From the NCBI GenBank assembly GCA_964587655.1, contig CAZPMT010000122.1, positions 1 to 17,696 of the forward strand: DNA of 17,696 bases, given 5' to 3'. The notes beneath the pieces were generated by a model, which was given only the letters and a program-made list of their open reading frames with translations, was not told the DNA's origin and did no database searches. Numbering within the stretch: position 1 is the first letter of the stretch; each line of letters opens with the position of its first letter. The stretch comes from CAZPMT01 sp964587655. GTDB lineage: Bacteria; Hydrogenedentota; Hydrogenedentia; Hydrogenedentales; SLHB01. Below, one piece after another: positions 6,952 through 15,088 of the stretch. The position numbers were made by a program, and so were the translations under genes.

Positions 6952-7612
6952 CGGCGAGCCTCAGAAAATGCGTTAGGGGGAACTCCTTAACCGGAGTAGG
7001 AAGAAAGACTTTCTCTCCGAGTTCAGAGAAAAGCGGTGCCTCTCTCATACCTGCGCAGTAAAGCAATTCATGGAAAGCAAAGTCTCTGCGTTTGATCATG
7101 CTGCCGTTGAAGGGCGACCATTCGGAAAAGATGATCGGCTGTGGGTCTTCACCCGCTGTCTTCAGGGTAAGGGCATCGCCCCAGATGATATTTCGCTCAA
7201 GGATGTAATTGACCGTATTCAGGCATTGCTCTCGGAATAGGCTGGCGTAGTGCCTGTCGAAAATGGCAAAAAGGCGCTTGCGACATTCAATGACATTATC
7301 TTCCAGAATATCAATACCGTAGATAGAGGACACGGCGAGAACGGCATTCCGTTCGTAGTCTAATAGCCTCTTGCCATAACGGGATTCAACGACGCACAGT
7401 TTACGCTCAAGAATTTCCGTCAGAAAATTCCCCGTGCCGCAGGCAGGTTCCAGGAATCGGGACTCTATCCGCTCCGTCTCGTCTTTCACCAGATCAAGCA
7501 TGGCATTGACCTCCCGCTTGCCGGTCAACACCTCGCCATGGTCGGCGACTCGTTTTCTTGAGACAACCTGCTTTTCCATCAATTCTGAATCCATGTTTTC
7601 ATTGCCGGTCAT
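6938..7612 (-). CDS. Small SAM-binding methyltransferase subunit (restriction subunit M-like)
   Basis: This 224-aa protein is the first gene of the operon and belongs to the small 'restriction endonuclease subunit M' group found before Eco57I-type methylases. It has a canonical motif I (FLEPACGTGNFL, 53-64), an acidic residue after motif II (GIDIL, D101) and a motif III-like GDAL (145-148). Where NPPY would be expected the sequence reads QPIIFSEWSPFNG, so it lacks an obvious catalytic motif IV. It probably holds SAM or a structural role in a heterodimer with the next gene. The ATG at 7612 has only a weak ribosome-binding site. The same frame stays open for 68 codons upstream but holds no ATG, GTG or TTG there, so 7612 is the best start. 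Confidence 0.82.
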   Translation of the reverse strand: MTGNENMDSELMEKQVVSRKRVADHGEVLTGKREVNAMLDLVKDETERIESRFLEPACGTGNFLTEILERKLCVVESRYGKRLLDYERNAVLAVSSIYGIDILEDNVIECRKRLFAIFDRHYASLFREQCLNTVNYILERNIIWGDALTLKTAGEDPQPIIFSEWSPFNGSMIKRRDFAFHELLYCAGMREAPLFSELGEKVFLPTPVKEFPLTHFLRLADAEK

Positions 7613-8651
<1,039 letters not shown>

Positions 8652-8680
8652 TTGACACTCTTGAGCCTGCTTGATAGAAT
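8652..8680 (+). promoter_or_regulatory. Strong sigma-70 promoter of the pyr operon
   Basis: A consensus TTGACA (8652-8657) is followed after exactly 17 nt by TAGAAT (8675-8680), which also has an extended -10 TG one base upstream (8672-8673). RNA would start at about 8687, giving a leader of about 100 nt before the pyrR ATG. The match is the best in the window. Confidence 0.85.
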
Positions 8681-8738
8681 CCATGTCAACAGACAGCCGA
8701 ACGATACCGCAAGGTGGGTTTCACAATGGCGCACAGAG

Positions 8739-8768
8739 GCCTTCTCAGGGACCTGGGAAGGCTTTTTT
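8739..8768 (+). terminator. Intrinsic terminator in the pyrR leader (attenuator)
   Basis: A stem of 10 pairs (8739-8748 with 8753-8762, one G-U) with a GGAC loop is followed directly by six T residues (8763-8768). It lies after the promoter and about 20 nt before pyrR, the position of a transcription attenuator. In Bacillus-type systems PyrR bound to UMP lets such a terminator form. A segment CACAGAGGCC (8732-8741) partly resembles the PyrR binding-loop core, CCAGAGAGGCU. I could not identify a competing antiterminator with confidence. Confidence 0.8.
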
Positions 8769-8787
8769 CTACATCAGAGACGACCCG

Positions 8788-9378
8788 ATGGGCAATCAGG
8801 GAAAAGTGAACAGCGAAGCAACGGTGGTCTTGGACGCGGAGGCCATGTCCGCGGCGATCCGGCGCATCGCGCGCGAGATCGTAGACGCAAACGCGGACAC
8901 GGGTTTGCTGGCGTTGATGGGCATCTTGCGGCGGGGACGTCCGCTGGCGGATCGGATTGCCCAACACATCGAGGAGATGACGGGGACTCGTCCGCGCGTG
9001 GGAACACTGGCGACGACGTTGTATCGCGACGATCTCCGGGCCGGCATCGGCATGGTCAAGCCGCGCGTCGGCGAGACCCATTTTGATTTCATCATCGATG
9101 GCCTCACGGTGGTTCTTGTGGACGACGTTCTTGCCGCGGGCCGGACCATCCGCGCGGCCATGGACGAGGTGATGGACTACGGACGCCCGGCGCGGATCCA
9201 GTTGGCGTGCCTTGTGGACCGCGGCGGCCGTGAGCTTCCGATCCAGCCCGACTACCTGGGCGGGACCGTTGCCGCGGGACCCGGCCAATATGTGTCCGCG
9301 CGATTTCTCGAGACCGACGGTGAAGACGTCGTTCTCTTGGCGCGCAAAGGCGAGGAGCAGGAAACGAGGAGTGTGTAG
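8788..9378 (+). CDS. pyrR: PyrR bifunctional pyr regulator / uracil phosphoribosyltransferase
   Basis: This 196-aa protein belongs to the PyrR family, which senses UMP/PRPP and controls pyr gene expression by binding leader RNA, and can also convert uracil plus PRPP to UMP. The PRPP-binding loop VVLVDDVLAAGRT is at 108-120. Other family marks are GILRRGRPLADRI (45-57), TLYRDDL (77-83) and LVDRGGRELPIQPDYLG (142-158). I chose the ATG at 8788: the frame is open further upstream, but that part would run back through the leader terminator and promoter. A GTG at 8806 with a purine-rich upstream is a possible alternative. It is 6 nt from pyrB and heads the operon, so it probably autoregulates through the leader. 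Confidence 0.95.
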   Translation: MGNQGKVNSEATVVLDAEAMSAAIRRIAREIVDANADTGLLALMGILRRGRPLADRIAQHIEEMTGTRPRVGTLATTLYRDDLRAGIGMVKPRVGETHFDFIIDGLTVVLVDDVLAAGRTIRAAMDEVMDYGRPARIQLACLVDRGGRELPIQPDYLGGTVAAGPGQYVSARFLETDGEDVVLLARKGEEQETRSV

Positions 9379-9384
9379 ACGGTC

Positions 9385-10392
9385 ATGAGCGGCACGGCGA
9401 CGAAAGCCTGGACGCGCAAGGACCTAATCGGGATCGAAGACCTCACCCGAGGCGAGATCGAGTTGATCCTCAACACCGCTCCCCAGTTCGTGGCCGTTTC
9501 CGCGCGCGAGAGCGGGATCAAGAAAGTGCCGCTGCTCCAGGGGCGGCTCGTCGTCAACTGGTTCTATGAACCTAGCACGCGCACCCGGACCTCTTTCGAG
9601 CTGGCCGCGAAACGCCTCAGCGCCGACACCCTCAGCATAACCACTTCCGCGTCAAGCATGGTCAAAGGCGAAACGCTCCACGACACCCTGGCCAACATCG
9701 AGGCCATGCACAGCGACATCGTGGTCATCCGCCACAGTTACGCGGGCGCGCCACACATCCTCGCGCAACGTCATCCCTCGCACATCATCAATGCGGGCGA
9801 CGGCCGCCACGAACATCCCACGCAGGCCCTGCTGGACGCGTTCACCATGCGCGAGCACTTCCGGCGCGTGTTACAGGATGAAAAGACAGAACTCGACGGC
9901 GTGCGCGTCGCCATCATCGGCGACATCGCCAACAGCCGCGTCGCACGCAGCAACATTTGGTGCCTGACGAAGCTCGGCGCGAAGGTCGTTCTGTGCGGTC
10001 CCAGCACGCTGATGCCCCCGTTCATAGCGAAAATGGGCGTCGAGGTGACGGGGAACCTGCGAGAGGCCATCCGCGATGCCGACGTGATATATGCGCTCCG
10101 CATCCAGTTGGAACGGCAGAAGAACTGCCTGTTCCCGAGCCTGCGCGAATACATCCGGCTGTTCCGGATCGATAAGGAATCTCTGAAAGCGGCCCCGGAA
10201 CACGTCCTCATAATGCATCCCGGTCCGATAAACAGGGACGTCGAACTGGCCGCGGAAGTAGCCGACAGTACGCGGAGCGTCATACTTCGCCAAGTGACGA
10301 ACGGCGTGGCGGTGCGGATGGCCATTATGCATCTGCTCGTCAACAGCGGACGCATCGAGCAGGCGGCATCACCTCAGGAGCGCGGCGCATGA
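9385..10392 (+). CDS. pyrB: Aspartate carbamoyltransferase catalytic chain
   Basis: This 335-aa enzyme joins carbamoyl phosphate to aspartate, the first committed step of pyrimidine synthesis, in the cytosol. The carbamoyl-phosphate site STRTRTSFE is at 64-72, the SMVKGET loop (family S-x-x-K-G-E) at 91-97 and HPTQALLD at 144-151. MHPGPINRD-E near the C-terminus is also typical of ATCase. No pyrI regulatory chain is in the window. Organisation with PyrC directly downstream, sharing ATGA (10389-10392), fits a translationally coupled pair, and in several bacteria PyrB associates with a class I DHOase. Control is expected through the pyrR leader. Confidence 0.97.
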   Translation: MSGTATKAWTRKDLIGIEDLTRGEIELILNTAPQFVAVSARESGIKKVPLLQGRLVVNWFYEPSTRTRTSFELAAKRLSADTLSITTSASSMVKGETLHDTLANIEAMHSDIVVIRHSYAGAPHILAQRHPSHIINAGDGRHEHPTQALLDAFTMREHFRRVLQDEKTELDGVRVAIIGDIANSRVARSNIWCLTKLGAKVVLCGPSTLMPPFIAKMGVEVTGNLREAIRDADVIYALRIQLERQKNCLFPSLREYIRLFRIDKESLKAAPEHVLIMHPGPINRDVELAAEVADSTRSVILRQVTNGVAVRMAIMHLLVNSGRIEQAASPQERGA

Positions 10393-11657
10393 GTCTTGTC
10401 ATCAAAGGCGGACACGTAATCGATCCGGCGTCGGGCCTTTCCGCCAAGAAGGACGTGCTTATCGAAGGGTCAACCGTGGCACGCATAGGCGATCGCCTGA
10501 AAGGCGATGAGGTCATCGATGCGAAGGGCTGCGTCGTGTGCCCGGGCCTCGTCGACATTCACGTCCACTTCCGCGAACCGGGCTACGAATCCAAGGAGAC
10601 CATCGCGAGCGGTAGCCGCGCCGCCGCGCGGGGCGGGTTCACGTCCGTGGTTCCGATGCCCAACACGGACCCGCCGATCGACAACGCGGGCATGGTCGAG
10701 TTCGTCATTCGCCGTGCCCGCGAGACCGCGTGCATCAAGATATGGCCCGCGGCGTGCGCCACGAAGGAACGCGCCGGCAAAGAGATGACCGAGATGGCCG
10801 AACTGCGCGACGTGGGCGTCGTAGCCGTCACGGACGACGGTTCGGACATCGCCAGCAGTTGGGTGGCGCGGCGTGTGCTCGAGTACGCCGACATGTGCGG
10901 TCTGACGTATCTCGCGCATTGCGAGGATGCTTCGCTCGTCGAAGGCGGCGTAATGAACGAGGGCTACGTCTCCACGAAGCTCGGCCTCCTCGGAATGCCC
11001 AAGGCCATGGAAGAGATCATGATTGACCGAAATCTCCGCCTCGCCGCGCTCACGGGCGCAAAGATCCATATCCAGCACGTGACGTCGATGGAGGGCATCG
11101 AGATCATCCGGCGCGCCAAGGCCCGGGGTGTGCGCGTCACCTGCGAGACGGCGCCGCATTACTGGACGCTCACCGACGAGGCCGTAACGGGCTTCAGCAC
11201 AAACGCGAAGATGAACCCGCCGCTCCGCGAAGCCGAGGACGTGTCCGCGATTCGCGCGGCCATTGCGGACGGAACGATAGACTGCATCGCGACCGATCAC
11301 GCGCCGCATACGGTCACGGAAAAGGACGTCGAGTTTCAACTGGCCCCGTTCGGGATTGTCGGACTCGAGACCGCGCTGGCATTGACGATCACCGGACTCG
11401 TCGAGCCGGGCGTCATCTCGATCGAGCGCGCCGTCGGCCTCATGACCGCCGCGCCGGCCTCGATCCTCAACTTGCCGGCGGGCGCGCTCCGCGAAGGCGG
11501 GCCTGCCGACGTGACAATCTTCGACGCGAAGGCGGAATGGACGGTTGATCCGGAGGATTTTGCGTCCCTCAGTCGCAACACGCCGTTCGCAGGATACAGA
11601 CTCCGTGGACTTGTTGAGGCAACCGTCTGCGACGGGCGTGTAGTCTTCTCGCGCTGA
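10389..11657 (+). CDS. pyrC: Class I dihydroorotase
   Basis: This 422-aa amidohydrolase closes carbamoyl-aspartate to dihydroorotate. Zinc-binding HVHFREPG is at 58-65. The aspartate-type metal ligand region AVTDDGS (about 149-155) is that of class I bacterial enzymes, with AHCED, IQHVTS and D303 (TDHAPHT) giving the remaining ligands. Its ATG overlaps the pyrB stop by 4 nt. The catalytic residues are intact, so this is an active enzyme and not the non-catalytic PyrC' seen with some ATCases. It is the last gene of the leader-controlled operon; the next gene starts 90 nt on with its own promoter. Confidence 0.97.
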   Translation: MSLVIKGGHVIDPASGLSAKKDVLIEGSTVARIGDRLKGDEVIDAKGCVVCPGLVDIHVHFREPGYESKETIASGSRAAARGGFTSVVPMPNTDPPIDNAGMVEFVIRRARETACIKIWPAACATKERAGKEMTEMAELRDVGVVAVTDDGSDIASSWVARRVLEYADMCGLTYLAHCEDASLVEGGVMNEGYVSTKLGLLGMPKAMEEIMIDRNLRLAALTGAKIHIQHVTSMEGIEIIRRAKARGVRVTCETAPHYWTLTDEAVTGFSTNAKMNPPLREAEDVSAIRAAIADGTIDCIATDHAPHTVTEKDVEFQLAPFGIVGLETALALTITGLVEPGVISIERAVGLMTAAPASILNLPAGALREGGPADVTIFDAKAEWTVDPEDFASLSRNTPFAGYRLRGLVEATVCDGRVVFSR

Positions 11658-11699
11658 CCGATCCCAATTACACGGTGACTTCAGCTGCCGAATCTGGCT

Positions 11700-11739
11700 T
11701 GAAATTTCGGTTGTACCAACTGAATTTTCAATGTATACT
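11700..11739 (+). promoter_or_regulatory. Promoter with inverted repeat before the DUF4143 gene
   Basis: TTGTAC (11711-11716) and TATACT (11734-11739) are 17 nt apart, putting RNA start near 11746, one base before the ATG at 11747. An imperfect inverted repeat with 11-nt arms (11700-11710 and 11720-11730, 9 of 11 pairs) brackets the -35 box. It looks like an operator for autoregulation. There is no Shine-Dalgarno, so the message may be leaderless. Confidence 0.65.
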
Positions 11740-11746
11740 CCACAGT

Positions 11747-12907
11747 ATGATTACGCGTCAAAGAGAGATCGATACACTACGGGGGCTTCTCAAGCGCCAC
11801 CGGGTAGTGGGTATTGTAGGTGCGCGACAGGTAGGTAAGACGACGCTGGCGCGAATGTTGGCGGAGGCATGGCGGGGGGAGGTCTCGTTTTTTGACCTCG
11901 AAAGCCCGGAGGATCAGGCCCGGCTCAGCGACCCGATGTTGGCGCTAAAGCCGTTGGGTGGGCTTGTCGTCATTGACGAGGTCCAGCGCCACCCGGACCT
12001 CTTCACGGTATTGCGCGTTCTGGCGGATAAGCCGGCGCGTCCGGTGCGCTTTCTGGTGCTGGGAAGCGCCTCCCCCGAACTCCTGCGGCAGGGGTCGGAG
12101 ACATTGGCCGGGCGCATTTACTATCACGAGATGAGCGGATTCGCGCTGGATGAAGTGGGTGTGGAGCGCCATGATTCCCTTTGGATTCGCGGCGGCTTGC
12201 CTCGGTCCTATCTTGCCCGTACCGCCATCGAGAGCCACGAATGGCGGCAAGGTTTCGTGCGAACCTTCCTTGAGCGCGACCTCCCGCAACTCGGCGTAGG
12301 AATCAGCTCCACGACCATGCGAAGATTCTGGACCATGCTGGCCCATTACCATGGCCAGGTTTGGAACGCGTCCGAGTTCGCCCGCTCCTTCGGCGTTGCG
12401 GATACGACGGTCCGAAGTTATCTCGACCGGCTGACCTCCGCGCTCGTTGTCCGGCAACTCCTGCCGTGGTACGAGAATGTCTCCAAACGGCAGGTCAAAG
12501 CGCCCAAAGTGTACATTGCTGACACCGGGCTGTTGCACGCCCTGCTGAACCTGCGCACGCACGCCGACGTCGAGGCCCATCCGAAAGTGGGGGCATCATG
12601 GGAAGGTTTCGCAGCGGACCAGGTCATCCGCCAATTGGGCGTCGGGCGCAGTGAGTGCTTCTTTTGGGCGACGCATGGCGGCGCCGAACTCGATCTGCTC
12701 GTTGTGCGAGGCAACCGCCGGCTCGGCTTCGAGTTGAAACGCTCAAGCAGTCCGCGCGTGACGCCTTCCATGCGTTCAGCATTGAAAGATCTCCGGCTCA
12801 CGCGTCTTGACGTCATCTATCCCGGAGACAGGGTCTTCCCGTTGTCAGACAGAATCCGCGCGGTGGGACTCAAGTGCATGGCGGAAACCGTGCACCGTTT
12901 GCGATGA
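11747..12907 (+). CDS. AAA-type ATPase with DUF4143 (DUF4143 family)
   Basis: This 386-aa protein has an N-terminal AAA ATPase and a C-terminal DUF4143 part. Walker A GARQVGKT is at 25-32, Walker B VVIDEVQ at 74-80, and a sensor-like LVLGSASP at 103-110. Near the C-terminus GGAELDLLV is followed by GFELKRS, the D...E-x-K pattern of a PD-(D/E)XK nuclease-like fold. Family members are common in mobile and defence regions, but their role is mostly unknown. I chose the ATG at 11747, since the longer frame from 11675 begins before the promoter. The gene sits between pyrC and carA and has its own promoter. Function beyond ATPase is inferred. Confidence 0.9.
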   Translation: MITRQREIDTLRGLLKRHRVVGIVGARQVGKTTLARMLAEAWRGEVSFFDLESPEDQARLSDPMLALKPLGGLVVIDEVQRHPDLFTVLRVLADKPARPVRFLVLGSASPELLRQGSETLAGRIYYHEMSGFALDEVGVERHDSLWIRGGLPRSYLARTAIESHEWRQGFVRTFLERDLPQLGVGISSTTMRRFWTMLAHYHGQVWNASEFARSFGVADTTVRSYLDRLTSALVVRQLLPWYENVSKRQVKAPKVYIADTGLLHALLNLRTHADVEAHPKVGASWEGFAADQVIRQLGVGRSECFFWATHGGAELDLLVVRGNRRLGFELKRSSSPRVTPSMRSALKDLRLTRLDVIYPGDRVFPLSDRIRAVGLKCMAETVHRLR

Positions 12908-12954
12908 AAGGAGTGTCAAGATTGGGGGATTCGTGGTGATCTGGCAGGGCGTTG

Positions 12955-12963
12955 TGATATAGT
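12955..12963 (+). promoter_or_regulatory. Extended -10 promoter of the MNT gene
   Basis: TG-A-TATAGT (12955-12963) is an extended -10 element with no convincing -35. RNA would start near 12970, 6 nt before the ATG at 12976. The surrounding sequence GTTGTGATATAGTGA is nearly the same as that before the bacilliredoxin gene. Confidence 0.55.
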
Positions 12964-12975
12964 GAGCGAGATTCG

Positions 12976-13338
12976 ATGCTGAAGCGATCCAGGACAAACG
13001 CCGTGGTGGACGATGTCACACTAGTGAAGGCCGCAAAGCGATTGGCTAAGCGGTTTCATGCCACAAAGATCGTCCTTTTTGGCTCTCGGGCGAGAGGAAC
13101 GGGGGACGAAAGAAGCGATGTGGACCTTCTTGTCGTCGGCCCACTCCGGCAATCTCGGAAAGACCTTTTGCTGGACATGTACCGCGAGCTGGACGGCCGC
13201 GAATTCGGATGCGACTTGGTGCTGTTGAGCGACGACGAATACGAGATGGATCGCCGCGTGCCGGGTACAGTGGCTCGAGCCGCCGCCGTTGAAGGAAAAG
13301 TCCTCTATGAGCGCTCCCGCCGACCTGCTCATTCGTAA
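12976..13338 (+). CDS. Minimal nucleotidyltransferase (MNT) antitoxin
   Basis: This 120-aa protein is a minimal nucleotidyltransferase-fold protein of the MNT/HEPN TA type. The signature GSRARG is at 36-41, SDVD at 47-50, and a third aspartate at D80 (GCDLVLLS). These are the three acidic residues of the active site. In characterised pairs MNT neutralises the HEPN toxin, in some cases by adding nucleotide phosphates to it. There is no Shine-Dalgarno, in keeping with the short leader. The HEPN frame overlaps its 3' end by 32 nt. All catalytic motifs are intact, although the partner is broken. Confidence 0.9.
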   Translation: MLKRSRTNAVVDDVTLVKAAKRLAKRFHATKIVLFGSRARGTGDERSDVDLLVVGPLRQSRKDLLLDMYRELDGREFGCDLVLLSDDEYEMDRRVPGTVARAAAVEGKVLYERSRRPAHS

Positions 13339-13784
13339 AGCCGGACAGTGGCTGGTCCACGCCGAGGAAGACCTCGTGGTCGCCCGTCACACGCTGACCC
13401 CTGAGATCGAGTTGTCCGTTGCGCCTGATTGCCTACCATGCCCAGCAGTGCGCCGAGAAGAGCCTCAAGGCCGTTCTTGTTCTTCAAGGAATCGATTTTC
13501 CGTATACGCACGACTTGTCTCGCTTGATCAGACTGTGCCCGAAAGACGCTTCGTGGATCCCCGTCGCGACGAAAGCGGAATCGTTGACGATCTACGCCGC
13601 AGCAACGCGGTATCCGGGTGGCGAGTTGGAGGTTACGCGTCGTGAAGCCGTTGCGTCAGTGAAGGTTGCCTCACGACTCCGAACACTGATCTGCGAGGAC
13701 ATCGTGCACCGAGTCCGGGAACAGCATGGAAGGTCGGGCCTTGCCATTCTTGCGCTCGACGCGAACGTCAAGCTCAAGGATTGA
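13307..13784 (+). pseudogene. HEPN-domain toxin, frameshifted
   Basis: The MNT partner, a HEPN-domain protein expected to be a ribonuclease toxin. The first frame gives MSAPADLLIRKAGQWLVHA to ELSVA, after which it loses similarity. A second frame resumes at RLIAYHAQQCAEKSLKAVL, then THDLSRLI and AASRYP-like and SRLRTL segments to the stop at 13784. Joining SVA to RLIAY would restore a normal protein of about 159 aa. The break lies in GCGC at 13421-13424, and a 2-nt deletion from a GCGCGC run is the simplest explanation. R-x4-H (RLIAYH) sits at the join. It may be a true mutation, a sequencing error or, less likely, programmed frameshifting. The ATG is 32 nt inside the MNT gene. Confidence 0.85.
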
Positions 13785-13894
13785 GCTACCACTCGACGAC
13801 GAAACCGATTCGCCATCCGTTGCCTTCTTGATTGGACATCGCTGCAAGGAGCCGGCATGCGCCACGCCAGCCTTGAGCGGAAGAGTTCACAACA

Positions 13895-13924
13895 TTGCCA
13901 AGCGGTGTCCGGCTATGCTAGATT
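13895..13924 (+). promoter_or_regulatory. Probable promoter of carA
   Basis: TTGCCA (13895-13900) is followed after 18 nt by TAGATT (13919-13924), which also has TG at 13916-13917. RNA would start near 13931. The match is moderate. It would give carA a promoter separate from the pyrR-B-C operon. Confidence 0.5.
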
Positions 13925-13925
13925 C

Positions 13926-13940
13926 GCCCTTCGAAAGGGC
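13926..13940 (+). promoter_or_regulatory. Small hairpin over the carA ribosome-binding site
   Basis: GCCCTT (13926-13931) and AAGGGC (13935-13940) form a perfect 6-bp stem with a CGA loop. The right arm carries the only Shine-Dalgarno candidate (AAAGGG), 6-7 nt before the carA ATG. It could hide the ribosome-binding site. It lies at the predicted RNA start, so its left arm may be only partly transcribed. Confidence 0.4.
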
Positions 13941-13946
13941 TGAAAA

Positions 13947-15041
13947 ATGAAAGCGGTACTGGCACTTGAAGACGGAAGCGTGTTTGAAGGCAACGCCGTG
14001 GGCGCTGAGGGCGAATCGTTCGGCGAGCTCGTCTTCAACACGAGCATGACGGGTTATCAGGAGATTCTCACGGACCCGTCCTATGCCGGGCAAATCGTCA
14101 CGATGACCTATCCGCTCATCGGCAACTACGGCTGCAATCCCGAGGACGTCGAATCGCGCAAACCCTTCGTCGAGGGCTTTGTGATGCGCGAGTGCTGCCT
14201 GAAGCCCAGCAACTGGCGCTCAAAGCACACGCTCCCGGAGTACCTTAAGGAACACAGCATTGTTGCGATCGACGGCGTCGATACGCGCAAGATCACGACG
14301 CTTCTGCGGACGAAGGGCGCGCAACGAGCCGTCATCAGCACGACGGAGCTGAATCACGACAGCCTGGTGCAGAAGGCGCTCGACTCGCCGTACATGTCCG
14401 GCAGCGATTGGGTGAAGGCCGTGACAATTGACAAGTCCTACGAATGGAACCCGGAATCGCAGGGTACGTATCGCGTTGTCGCTATGGACTACGGCATCAA
14501 GTACAACATTCTGCGCCTACTGGAGAAGTCAGGTTGCCGCGTCATCGTTATGCCGGCGACGACAGGCCTCGACGAAGTGTTGCGGCAGAAGCCGGACGGC
14601 GTGTTTCTGTCGAACGGCCCGGGCGATCCGGCCGCGCTGCCGTACCTTTATCCGACGCTCCAGGGGCTGTTCGGCAAGGTCCCGATCTTCGGGATCTGTC
14701 TCGGGCACCAATTGCTCGGCCACGCGTTCGGCGGCACGACGTACAAGCTGAAGTTCGGACACCGCGGCGGTAACCAGCCGGTCATGAACCATGTCACTGG
14801 AAAAGTCGAGATCAGCGCACAGAATCATGGCTTCGCCGTGGACGCGGACAAACTCGATCCGGCCAAGGTCCTCATCACCCACACGAACCTGAACGACCAA
14901 TCCGTGGAGGGAATGGAGCACCGCGAGTATCCCATCTTCAGCGTGCAGTATCATCCCGAGGCATCCCCGGGTCCGCACGACAGCCGGTACCTTTTCAAGC
15001 GTTTCCTAGAGCTAATGGAAGAGCGAAAAGCAGGCGCATAG
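13947..15041 (+). CDS. carA: Carbamoyl-phosphate synthase small chain (glutaminase)
   Basis: This 364-aa protein hydrolyses glutamine and passes ammonia to CarB for carbamoyl phosphate, feeding pyrimidine and arginine synthesis. The N-terminal CarA domain (ALEDGSVFEGNAVGAEG, FNTSMTGYQEILTDPSY within residues 5-50) and a class I glutamine amidotransferase domain are intact. Catalytic residues are C251 (FGICLGHQ), H336 and E338 (QYHPEASPGPHD). Length is normal. AAAGGG precedes the ATG. carB is not downstream in this window; the next gene is a DUF362 protein 47 nt on. It lies 2.3 kb after pyrC, separated by TA-type genes. Regulation may come from the promoter at 13895. Confidence 0.97.
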   Translation: MKAVLALEDGSVFEGNAVGAEGESFGELVFNTSMTGYQEILTDPSYAGQIVTMTYPLIGNYGCNPEDVESRKPFVEGFVMRECCLKPSNWRSKHTLPEYLKEHSIVAIDGVDTRKITTLLRTKGAQRAVISTTELNHDSLVQKALDSPYMSGSDWVKAVTIDKSYEWNPESQGTYRVVAMDYGIKYNILRLLEKSGCRVIVMPATTGLDEVLRQKPDGVFLSNGPGDPAALPYLYPTLQGLFGKVPIFGICLGHQLLGHAFGGTTYKLKFGHRGGNQPVMNHVTGKVEISAQNHGFAVDADKLDPAKVLITHTNLNDQSVEGMEHREYPIFSVQYHPEASPGPHDSRYLFKRFLELMEERKAGA

Positions 15042-15088
15042 CATCCCCCTAGACCTGTTCCGCGCAGCAGCGCAAGAGGAGAGTTCCC

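Noticed and set aside
8671..8787. An in-frame start at 8671 for pyrR, adding 39 residues
   Set aside because: This stretch is the leader with the -10 box and terminator; the PyrR fold begins after 8788.
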